A stretch of DNA of 64,000 bases from Marthasterias glacialis (taxonomy: Eukaryota; Echinodermata; Asteroidea; Forcipulatida; Asteriidae): positions 3,722,501 to 3,786,500 of the forward strand of contig OU452234.1 in NCBI GenBank assembly GCA_911728455.2, given 5' to 3'. The first letter of the stretch is position 1; each line of letters begins with the position of its first letter. The position numbers and the translations under genes were made by a program. The notes beneath the pieces are model-generated. The model was not told the origin of the DNA, did not search any database, and saw only the letters and a list, made by a program, of their open reading frames with translations. Shown here piece by piece: positions 56,176-64,000 of this stretch.

Positions 56176-56339
56176 GAAACTGAAAGGGGACCACTCTGTA
56201 GCCATCCCCTCTGCAGTTTTTCCAGTGGTTGTAAATTTGTTGAAAGTAACTAAAACCACCCCAGAAAGTATTTCAATGCGCAAATAACCATGCAGGCTTA
56301 TAATGGACTGGGAAAAATTGTTCACTTTTGCCGTCTATT

Positions 56340-57115
56340 TTTGACGGAAGTGTTAGGGTGACTATAAGCTTCTCCTTCTCAAATGCTTCAAAGGCTCGTC
56401 ACTGGAGTACCTTCAAGAACTCATTCACACACATAAACCGTCGTGCAATCTCCACTCTGCCTCTTCATCACAGCTCAAAACACCAGTTACACGTACCACG
56501 GCATACGGTCATCACTCTTTTTCTTGTACTCATCACCTGTCAGGGTTCTCCCCAGGATTTTTCAAAACTGTGGGGCATTCTGGACCAAAATTTTGAAAGT
56601 GTGGCCGAAGCACGCTGAATTGGTAACAGGTCCTTGGAATGTTTTTATTTGATGTTTATGTTTAGTTTGAAAAGCTCTACTGTGCAATCTGGAACATTTA
56701 AAATGGTTTTATGTTAGGATTTTTGTTTGAATTTGATATTAAAATCTTTAAAAACAAAATTAAATAAAATATTTATTTATTTATTATTATTACTTTTTTT
56801 GCGTATCGGCAGTAATTTCTGCGTATCGGCCTGTAATTCGTGCGTATCGGCCCGATACACTAGCTTGTGCATGGGGAGAACCTTGCCTGTACTCTGGAAC
56901 TCGCTGCCACATCACATCAAAAAACTGCCAAGACTATATAAATCAGTTCAAATCTCTGTTCAAAACCCATTCATTCCAGTAGTCCACAGCTGTTCCTGCT
57001 GCTTTCTTGTGTTAAGACTTTATTTTGATTTTGTAAATTGTAATTCCTGTATTTTGTATTGTATTTCCCTTGTAAAGAGGTTGTGTCAGGTGCTGTATGA
57101 AAGCTGGTTATTATT
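56340..57115 (+). mobile_element. LINE (CR1/L2-like) 3' end remnant, split by a MITE
   Basis: Before the MITE, a frame gives YGHHSFS; after it, LWNSLPHHIKKLPRLYK, in the order of the conserved C-terminus of CR1/L2-type reverse transcriptases. The intervening 345 bp are the MITE at 56541-56885. Frame differs by one base, so the gene was already dead or has decayed. The 3' end GCTGTATGAAAGCTGG with an ATT tail ends near 57115. Confidence 0.72.
56541..56885 (+). mobile_element. MITE with CAGGGTTCTCCCCA ends and 5-bp target duplication (copy 1)
   Basis: Ends CAGGGTTCTCCCCA and TGGGGAGAACCTTG are inverted. CCTGT flanks both sides (56536-56540, 56886-56890). Three ~20-bp TGCGTATCGGC units lie near the right end. 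About 80-90% alike to 59031-59330. Confidence 0.9.
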
Positions 57116-57149
57116 ATTATTATTGTTTTTATTATTATTATTAAAGATA

Positions 57150-57150
<1 letters not shown>

Positions 57151-57208
<58 letters not shown>
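57151..57208 (+). repeat. (CAA)n microsatellite
   Basis: About 19 pure units; poly-Gln and poly-Val frames here are repeat translations. It follows the LINE tail. Confidence 0.97.
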
Positions 57209-57209
<1 letters not shown>

Positions 57210-57369
57210 ACACAAATGCTACAACTCACATCGTCAAAAGGGATCAATACAAAAATAACAACTTGACAAATAGATTTGAAAAAGCTAGATGCAAAACAGA
57301 GGTGACACAAAAGTTCAGGGCACACACTGGCTGAGCTTTTTCCATTTAAAACAGTGAAAACATATAATT

Positions 57370-57725
57370 GGGTTTTCACACGATTGTTTTAAAGGGGGGC
57401 GCACAACCTTGCCAAGATTGAAAATATAAACGTTCACAGATTTACACACGACTTACATGGTATAATGATAGTCATGGTGGAAAACTTCCGCTTGAAATAT
57501 GTTTTTGCCTGAAAGGCTATAGTTTTTGAGAAATGAGTAAGCCAATTTGTTTTGATCTCCGTAGTCTAAAACTCCATGTTTGAAAACAGTGAAAACATAT
57601 GCCGTGGTTTTTCACTATTTTCTTCTGACTCCGATGACCGATTGAGCAGAAACCTTCACAGGTTTTTTTTAGTTTGTTGAGGGTCACACAAAGTGCAAAT
57701 ACTGGTCTTTGACAATAACTAATAC
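57370..57725 (-). repeat. Family E internal-type repeat, reverse copy
   Basis: CTGACTCCGATGACCGATTGAGC and TTTTTGAGAAATGAGTAA are the reverse complement of blocks at 33.2-33.4 and 54.0-54.2 kb. Confidence 0.6.
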
Positions 57726-57920
57726 TGTCTGCGTGCTTTAAACGAACAAAGCAAACAGTTTCAGCCGGCCAAACTACACATCGCTTCCATACGCCCCAAA
57801 AGAAATTATCAGTCTGCAAATTGGCTGCTATACACACCCCCACCCAGAGAAGGATGCAGCAACAAAATATAATATATATATAAATACCAAGAGGTGTTTG
57901 GTTAAAGCCTGAACTTCTTG

Positions 57921-58067
57921 CAAGCCTGATACTTCACAGAGGCAATTGCCCCCTGGTCATTGCCTTTGTGCCCTGGTAATGTTCCAAGAGAAATTTACAA
58001 CTTCCTCATACATGTGCCCTTTATCAAGAAGGGGAAAAAAATGCCTTAACGAATCAATCAGGTCTGG
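57921..58067 (-). mobile_element. CAGGCCTG-end MITE-like repeat, reverse copy
   Basis: CAAGCCTGATACTTCACAGAGGCAATTGCC..CCCTTTATCAAGAAG..AACGAATCAATCAGGTCTG. An (AC)n run at 58301-58327 follows. Confidence 0.78.
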
Positions 58068-58299
58068 AACATCCAAGCAAGCCTGTTTACCATCCTTGCT
58101 TCTTTTTTTTAAAGACATTATAATGGATATGCACCCCCCCCCCCACCCGAAGAAAAAATGTAAACAAAAATATGTAAACAAAAATGTAAACAAAAATATA
58201 CATACATGTACAAAAAAATTGTTTTCTAAAAGTGCGCAGTGGAAGCTCAACACCTCCGTAGACACAGACATACATGCACTCCTTTAAGTTTGTCGATTG

Positions 58300-58331
<32 letters not shown>

Positions 58332-59030
58332 ACATATGGCCAGTTGCGGGGTACTTCATTGTTCAACTTATTGTCCCTTTTCTAAAGAATTCCCTTGTGG
58401 GGTAGCACTAGAACAAAGAAAACCTTGTGGAGTAGCATTGTTCCATTGTGTAAAGTGCCCCATTCAAAGCTAATAGTGCTGTTAATATCACTGGTTAAAA
58501 AATGAATTAAAGCCCAAGGCAAGACGCTCTATGATTTATATATAATAGATAAGTAACTCAACTGTGACTGGGCAATAATGGCCTTAGACTCTGGTTCTCC
58601 CCCCCCCCCATCTACTTCCCAGCTTACTGTGGTATATACGGTTGTCCCTTATAAATAATATGTTTGTTTTTAATGCATAAATAGTTTGTAAAAATACATA
58701 TTAAGACAGGCTTGCAACTTTTCAGCCAATCGGCTGATTTCCTCGTTTTTAGTTTCTCCGCTGTGAAACTGAAAGATGAAAAACACGGCACAAAGCCTTG
58801 CCTATGCCTGGCACTTTCCTCTCTTTTTCTTTTGACAAACTGCAGTTGCATGCTTGATATGAATGTGGAAATCCACTCCTCCCCCCCCCTCACTTTCCCC
58901 CTAACCTCTCAAACCTCTTAACAACTTGTTGTTACTAGTATTATCATTTATTCAGCCATTGAAACTGCACAGTGAAAAAAGCAAAAGGACCAGATCGGCC
59001 TCGGGGTACCTCAAGCAAAAACAAGATATG

Positions 59031-59330
59031 CGGGGTTCTCCCCAGGATTTTTCAAAACTGGGGGGCATTCTGAACCCAAATTTTGAAAGTGTGGCCGAAG
59101 CACACTGAATTGGTAGCAGGTCCTTGGAATGTTTTTATTTTAACGTTTATGCTTGGTTTGAAAAGCTCTACTGTGCAATCTGTTAGGATTTTTTTTGAAT
59201 TTGATATTAAAATCTATAAAAAAATATATACATATACATTTTTTTGCGTATCGGCCGTAATTTCTGCGTATCGGCCCTTAATTGGTGCGTATTGACCCGA
59301 TATGCTAGCTTGTGCATGGGGAGAACCCTG
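59031..59330 (+). mobile_element. MITE with CAGGGTTCTCCCCA-type ends and 5-bp target duplication (copy 2)
   Basis: CGGGGTTCTCCCCAGG..TGGGGAGAACCCTG, flanked by ATATG on both sides (59026-59030, 59331-59335). Same interior and triplicated TGCGTATCGGC units as copy 1. Confidence 0.9.
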
Positions 59331-59361
59331 ATATGAAAATAAAAACTATTAAAAATGTACA

Positions 59362-59512
59362 CAGGCAATTGCCTCCGTTGCCCCTGGTCATTGCCTTGGT
59401 GCCCTTGAAATGTTTCAGTACAAATTTACAATTTCCTCATAGAGGTGCCATTTATCAAGAAGACAAATGCCTTGGTGCCCTTCCCCTTTCAAGAACAAAG
59501 CATACAGGCCTG
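59362..59512 (-). mobile_element. CAGGCCTG-end MITE-like repeat, reverse, truncated
   Basis: Starts inside the family at AGGCAATTGCCTCC and ends AAAGCATACAGGCCTG; the inner terminal repeat is missing on the left. Confidence 0.75.
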
Positions 59513-59522
59513 TGTACATACT

Positions 59523-59699
59523 CAGGCCTGATATTTCGTTCTTGTAAGGGCAAGGTAGTTTTTTCTCTCAGTAAAAAGGCACAGTCTCTCTCTACAAGGG
59601 AAATTTTAATTTCTACTGGAACTTTTCATGGGGCACCAAGGCAATGACCAGGACCATGGAGGCAATTGCCTCCGTTGCCTCCTTGAAGTATTAGGCCTG
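59523..59699 (+). mobile_element. CAGGCCTG-end MITE-like repeat, complete copy
   Basis: CAGGCCTGATATTTCGTTC..CTTGAAGTATTAGGCCTG; the two ends are inverted over about 16 bases. It lies head-to-head with the preceding copy. Confidence 0.82.
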
Positions 59700-59769
59700 C
59701 ATATGGATTAAAAAGAAAGTAGTTCAGCAAGTTACAAAAAAAAAAAAAAACACACACACACAAAACCAG

Positions 59770-59914
59770 TGGGAGACTTTGGAACGCTTGGTGGCAGCAG
59801 ACTTACCAGGTAAAATGTCCATTGTTTGCGTACGTCTGAGCATGTGCAAATTTCCGAGAACAACAAATTTACCTGATAAGTCTGCTGCCACCTAGTGTCC
59901 TCTAAAGTCTCTCA
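59770..59914. mobile_element. Foldback element with ~45-bp inverted ends
   Basis: GGGAGACTTTGGAACGCTTGG..GGTGGCAGCAGACTTACCAGGTAAA is inverted as TTTACCTGATAAGTCTGCTGCCACC..AAAGTCTCTC. The loop is ~50 bp. No target duplication is clear. 59920-61129 shows only G runs and no gene. Confidence 0.78.
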
Positions 59915-61129
59915 TCAGGGCAAAATAAGAAAAACAGCCCCAACCCCACAATAAGCTTATTCTGCAATTAGCTGCCCCTCTCGAGAAACAAGTAAACCCG
60001 CCACAAGGGCAGAGAAAAAACACAAAACTGTTTAAACTCTTTCCCCTCTGATAGCAGTACTGCCAACCCAAGTGCACATATTCATATTTCATGGTCAGCA
60101 GTAAACAGCCTTTTTAGCCATTTTCATAGTAGGGAAGGTAGAAGGTTGGGGGGGGAGGGTGGGAAGGGGGGGTTGACGAAGGCGATGGGCGCAGCCACTC
60201 ACTCAAGCTAATTGCATTTGCAGTTCCCCATGACTGATCCCTCCACAAGGTGATGCTTTGCGGTGCTGTGTTCCCTTGAGCATACAGAGACTAATGTTCG
60301 CTTGCCCTCCGTTTAGTTAACAATTTATCACACGCGTCAAAGACAATTGAATGCATTGACATTGTTTATGGAGTATACATGTATGTTGTCGTTCCTCTCT
60401 GACAGTTGAGTGGATTCATAATCGTTAAATGTATTGTGGATGAACAAAAGTTCTGAGCCAGTCAGGGCCGGATGTCGTATACCTGCGCAAGCATTTTCAT
60501 GGCCTGCAAATTATACCATGCCCGGTATGTGGCAGAGGGAGGCCCCCCCCCCCAAATGTTCCCATTCTCTAACACACTCTTCCCCTCTTGTACAGAAGCA
60601 CCCCCACTAAAATCCTCAACAGAATTCCTGAGATTCCCAGAACACAATGAAGACACAATAGGAGGGGGGTACACCCTGCCACATATCGAGCACCAAATGC
60701 AGCAAATGGGCGACGTGAGTTTTGTATTTTTGTGTGAAATTCAAAGCATGGAACAAAGGTCGCCCAGACATTCCACAATGGGCATGGACAGGGCATGCAC
60801 ACACGTCAGCCATTGCCTCCCCTTGCTTCTCGTCCCTTTGTTGTGCCCTGTGATTATCAAGTTCCCATGACTTTCCTTCTTTTGATTACATGTCCCCCAA
60901 AATTCCAGTTGCCTCTATCTGATTGTTACTTGGCAGTTTCCTCGCAGTTCCCACCTTCCTCAAAACTTGGTCATTTGTCACATGCTCTGTCCTTGAAATT
61001 CGCCGGTCAAACCACATCTCAGCTGCTTCGAGTCTCTTCTCCATCACAAGTTTCCCCCCAAAACGGAAGTAAAATATAGATAAAATAAAAGGCTTTGAGA
61101 AATGATACCAAGAGTAAAAAGGATTGGAT

Positions 61130-61651
61130 CAGGCCTGATTGCTTCGTTCTTGAAAGGGCAATGGCACCAATAATAATAATAACCAGTTCTTATATAGCAC
61201 ATTTCACAATAACATCTCAATGTGCTTTACATCAGTGCCCTGATCATTGGGTGGGTCAGTAACATTCCTGTAATCTTTCTCAGCTCCCTTGGCAGAATAC
61301 AGCCCCGAGCTGCTGTGGCACTCAAACACAATATCAACCTCTACCCTCGCAGGTACCCATTTATACCCTTGGGTGAAGAGAAGCAATTATAGTCAAGCAT
61401 CTTGCTCAAGGACACAAGTGTCATGACTTGGATTTGAACCCACACCCCGATGACTTAACCACCAGAACTTGAGTCCAGTGCACTAAACCCCTCGGCCACC
61501 ACACGCTACACCAAGGCGTTTTCTTCTTGATAAAGGGCACCTCTGTGAGGAAATTGTAAATTTTTATTGGAACATTTCAAGGGCACCAAGGCAATGACCG
61601 AGGGGCAGCGGAGGGAATTGCCTCCAGTGCCTCTGTAAAGTATCTGGCCCG
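61130..61651 (+). mobile_element. CAGGCCTG-end MITE-like repeat interrupted by a SINE
   Basis: The left part (61130-61170) ends ..AATGGCACCAA; the right part resumes CACCAAGGCGTTTTCTTC (61509) and runs to GTATCTGGCCCG. Removing 61171-61508 plus one CACCAA restores a normal family member. Confidence 0.85.
61171..61508 (-). mobile_element. tRNA-derived SINE family 1, full length, nested
   Basis: The minus strand starts with GTGGTGGCCGAGGGGTTTAG (A box), GGGTTCAAATCC (B box), a GACACTTGTGTCCTTGAGCAAGA body, GTAAAGCACATTGAGATG and GTGCTATATAAGAACTGG, and an ATT tail. CACCAA at 61165-61170 and 61509-61514 is its target duplication. It is the best reference copy in the window. Confidence 0.9.
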
Positions 61652-61834
61652 AGTGGATGAATACGTAGAGTGTCTAAATTCAAAGTATGGCATCTCAAAA
61701 GAGAGGCTAATACTTTCCCCATGTTTCCAGTGGTCCATTGGGCCAAGCGCTGCTCATGCAACATCAGAATCTTCATAAATGCACCTTGCTCTGACTTTAT
61801 TAACCCTTTTCTCTTCTTCTCTATCTATGTTTAG

Positions 61835-61933
61835 GATGGACGGACGGCCATTCATTTTGCGGCAGCATCGGCAAAGGACGAGATGACCAAACTACTCCTG
61901 GCGAAGAAGGTCGATGCCACGGCAGTGGGTGGG
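61835..61933 (+). CDS. TRPN1: TRPN channel, coding exon 3 (ankyrin repeat)
   Basis: Acceptor TATGTTTAG, donor GTAAGT, 33 codons, phase 0 at both ends. DGRTAIHFAAASAKDEMTKL then LLAKKVDATAVGG is an ankyrin repeat with the T-A-x-H-x-A-A core and the TRPN-specific short T/V-G-G end, matching NompC's second repeat (NVLHIAAM..VVKLLL..STGG). Confidence 0.88.
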
Positions 61934-63242
61934 GTAAGTCAGCTCTGTGATACTTTTGTGTCCTTTGGATGGGGAAATTTAAAGAGGATGGGCCACGCTA
62001 GAAGTCTCTCTTTAAAAAAAGTTTTACTTCCCAAAATTTTTCCGAGCCTCTTTTCACCCCCCGCCTCGAGCCAAAATCAGAACAACAGCAGTCGGTGCAT
62101 GAAAGTTGTCTCCAGAAATTCTAAAGAATAGTGACGTTGCAGGAAGTACTCCTCTGTCAAACGGCTGTTTGTTGTTACTCATTGAAGCATTGCTCAGTGC
62201 AGACCATCCGGGGATTCAGTACTTCCAGTGACGTCATGATTTGTTTGCTGCCCTCATTTCCGGGGTTTTGATAAATTTAGGCGGCGGGCTAGAGTAAAAA
62301 CTCCCTGCAAATATCACTTCTTTTGTCAATTTAATGTCACAAAAGAGAAGCTTGTCCGATGCAATAATTATAAAGAGTAGAAAACCAAACAATAACGTCA
62401 ACATCAATCACCATGGCCCATCCTCTTTAATATACAAGTACCCATGAAACACTTTTAACATGGACGTCCAGAGATCTCCTACTGTCATGATCATTCAGTG
62501 TCATCCACATGGTTTTTAACTAAATGTAAAGTATGTCATTATGATAGTGAATGCAGATCTACAAAGTGCACAGTCAACCCTCCTACTGTTTGACCATTCA
62601 ACATCATTCAGTGTGGTTTTGAATGATGGATAAACTATGCCAGCCTACAATTTGATTTCATGTGGTGAATGCATCAATGTGTATACAGTACACAGTCAAC
62701 CCTCTTACAGTCTGACCATTCAATATCATCCACTGTGGTTTTGTATGATAGACTATGCCAGCCTGCATTATGATATCATGTTATGAATGCATCTGCAAAG
62801 TACACAGGCAACCCTCCTACTGTCTGACCATTGAATACCATCCACTGTGGTTTTGAATGATAGATAAACTATGCCAGCCTGCAATATGACATCACGTGGT
62901 GAATGCATACACAGGAAGTTCCCTGTGCTTAATTTTAAAGATTTTTTAAAATAGATGTAGGTTTTTTTTCGAAAATGGCATGTAACAATTTAAGGTTTGG
63001 GTTCATTTTTTTTGTACCCATATATTTCTATGCTATACTGAGGGACGCAAAAATAATACCACAAAAGTGGCGCCAGCTTGTTTTTATTTTGAGCTCAATA
63101 GTTCGCTGTGTTTAGTTTAAGATTTTGTCCAAACAAAGAAGCAAGGCCTTACTTATAACCCAGACACGATCAGCTGAAGAACGCAAATTTAGATGTAATT
63201 TTTTTTCTTCATACTTTATTATGCAACATTTTGTTTTGATAG
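61934..63242 (+). other. TRPN intron 3
   Basis: 1.3 kb, GTAAGT to ATAG. The middle is a satellite array (62470-62915); the rest is AT-rich with no other feature. Confidence 0.8.
62470..62915 (+). repeat. Satellite array, 112-122-bp unit (locus 2)
   Basis: Four to five units marked by CACAGTCAACCCTCCTACTG / CACAGGCAACCC and GATAAACTATGCCAGCCTGC, the same family as 53405-54005. Confidence 0.9.
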
Positions 63243-63356
63243 CCTGACAACCAGATGGCCATTCACATGGCTTCGGGGAGGACTAGCGGTGGACTGCTGC
63301 AAGTACAACAACTGCTCAAGAACTCCGGGAAGGATGCCAGGCTAGTTAAAGATGCT
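63243..63356 (+). CDS. TRPN1: TRPN channel, coding exon 4 (ankyrin repeat; gene continues off right edge)
   Basis: Acceptor TTTTGATAG, donor GTAAGT, 38 codons, phase 0. PDNQMAIHMASGRTSGG, then LLQVQQLLKNSGKDARLVKDA. The A-I-H-M-x-S-x-R-T-x-G pattern and the GKD-x-RL ending are the unusual third-repeat signature of NompC (TAVHLVSSRQTG..AAGKDIRL), the strongest evidence for the TRPN assignment. Confidence 0.9.
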
Positions 63357-63364
63357 GTAAGTAC

Positions 63365-63805
63365 ATAAAAACTGGCAGCCATGGTTATTTTCTTACATTC
63401 AAATCAGTGTCACCCAAGCGAGGTTTGAAGGGGGAATATAAAGTTGCAGCCATCTTAAATTTCTTGCATTCAAATTAATGTAGCCAAAGCGAGACACGAA
63501 GGGGAAATCGTCTGGCACTCATCTGGGTTTTCTTCTATACAAATCAGTACAGCTAAACCGAGGCTTGAAGGGAAAATAAACTTGCAGCCATCTTAATTTT
63601 CTTCCATTCAAATCAATGTAGCCAAAGAGAGGCATGAAGGGGAAATAGTCTGGCACTCATCTGGATTTTCTTTCATTCAAACCAGTACAGCCAAACCGAG
63701 ATATGAGGGGGAAATAAACTGGCAGCCATCTTGATTTTCTTCCATTCAAATCAGTACGGCCAAACCGAGGCTTGAATGGGAAATTGTCTGGCCTCATTTT
63801 GGTTA
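63365..63805 (+). repeat. Tandem array of CAAACCGAGGC units
   Basis: Six units of ~65-70 bp, each TTTTCTTCCATTCAAATCAG.. then G-CCAAACCGAGGCTTGAAG and GGGAAAT. Odd and even units differ (GCAGCCATCTT or GCACTCATCTGG), giving a ~131-bp dimer. It starts right after the exon 4 donor. Beyond it, 63806-64000 shows nothing recognisable. Confidence 0.85.
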
Positions 63806-64000
63806 AAATAAGAAACGTCTTTCCTGATTCCTTTCGCATGTAGAAAACTATGTCAGGTCATCTGCACCATCATTAAGGTGCAGTGGCACCAGTTCCCTTG
63901 TGCTCCGAAGTTCATGTTAATAATTAACAACTTACAATGCATGAATAATGAAGAGTTTATAGCACGCTCAAAGGATTAGGCAAGTTATAAAAGAGGACGA

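Larger units (their letters stand above)
24094..61834 (+). other. TRPN intron 2 (37.7 kb)
   Basis: Donor GTAAGA at 24094, acceptor TATGTTTAG ending 61834. Nearly everything recognisable in it is repeat; items are listed separately. Stretches where I see no structure include 24300-25860, 29200-30500, 30720-32300, 37200-38060, 41600-43600 and 44400-45800. Confidence 0.72.

Noticed and set aside
57086-57379. Poly-Val/poly-Gln/poly-Cys protein
   Set aside because: Translation of the (CAA)n tract after a LINE tail.

Overview
Overall: this is non-coding-rich eukaryotic DNA, AT-rich, with spliced genes and dense, varied repeats. The two recognisable host genes are an SDR16C-type short-chain dehydrogenase and the N-terminal exons of a TRPN (NompC-type) mechanosensory channel. 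TRPN genes, Ngaro-type retrotransposons and many tRNA-derived SINEs and MITEs together suggest a marine invertebrate deuterostome, most likely an echinoderm (a sea star would fit). That placement is inference. No bacterial gene, operon or CRISPR array is present.

Region 1 (1-6.6 kb): four coding exons of an SDR16C-like dehydrogenase lie on the minus strand, in consistent splice phase, with the complete Asn-Ser-Tyr-Lys catalytic set; the last exon(s) lie left of the window. G-rich repeats, a degenerate telomere-like stretch and a GAGTGAAA-type repeat follow. A 161-codon open frame with a real ATG and a strong splice donor (6117-6557) may be the first coding exon of an unrecognised gene.

Region 2 (8.2-13.4 kb): a complete Ngaro-type tyrosine-recombinase retrotransposon. 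It has the diagnostic split direct repeats (A1 - ORFs - B1 A2 - spacer - B2). Both repeat pairs are identical in length and sequence as read, and both reading frames are open: zinc knuckle/RT/RNase H, and tyrosine recombinase. It looks young.

Region 3 (13.4-19.9 kb): intergenic repeats, including a 399-bp pure GTTT microsatellite, an inverted second copy of the GAGTGAAA repeat and a 25-base G run.

Region 4 (20.0-64 kb): the 5' end of the TRPN gene on the plus strand. Four phase-0 coding exons (20210-20437, 23992-24093, 61835-61933, 63243-63356) encode the N-terminus and first ankyrin repeats; the rest lies beyond the right edge. Intron 2 is 37.7 kb and packed with repeats: at least ten copies of a MITE-like family with CAGGCCTG ends, two MITEs with CAGGGTTCTCCCCA ends and 5-bp target duplications (one nested in a LINE remnant), tRNA-derived SINEs (one nested in a MITE, three in tandem), minisatellites, and a possible alternative first coding exon at 54739-54888. 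Introns 2 and 3 share a 112-132-bp satellite, and intron 4 begins with another tandem array.
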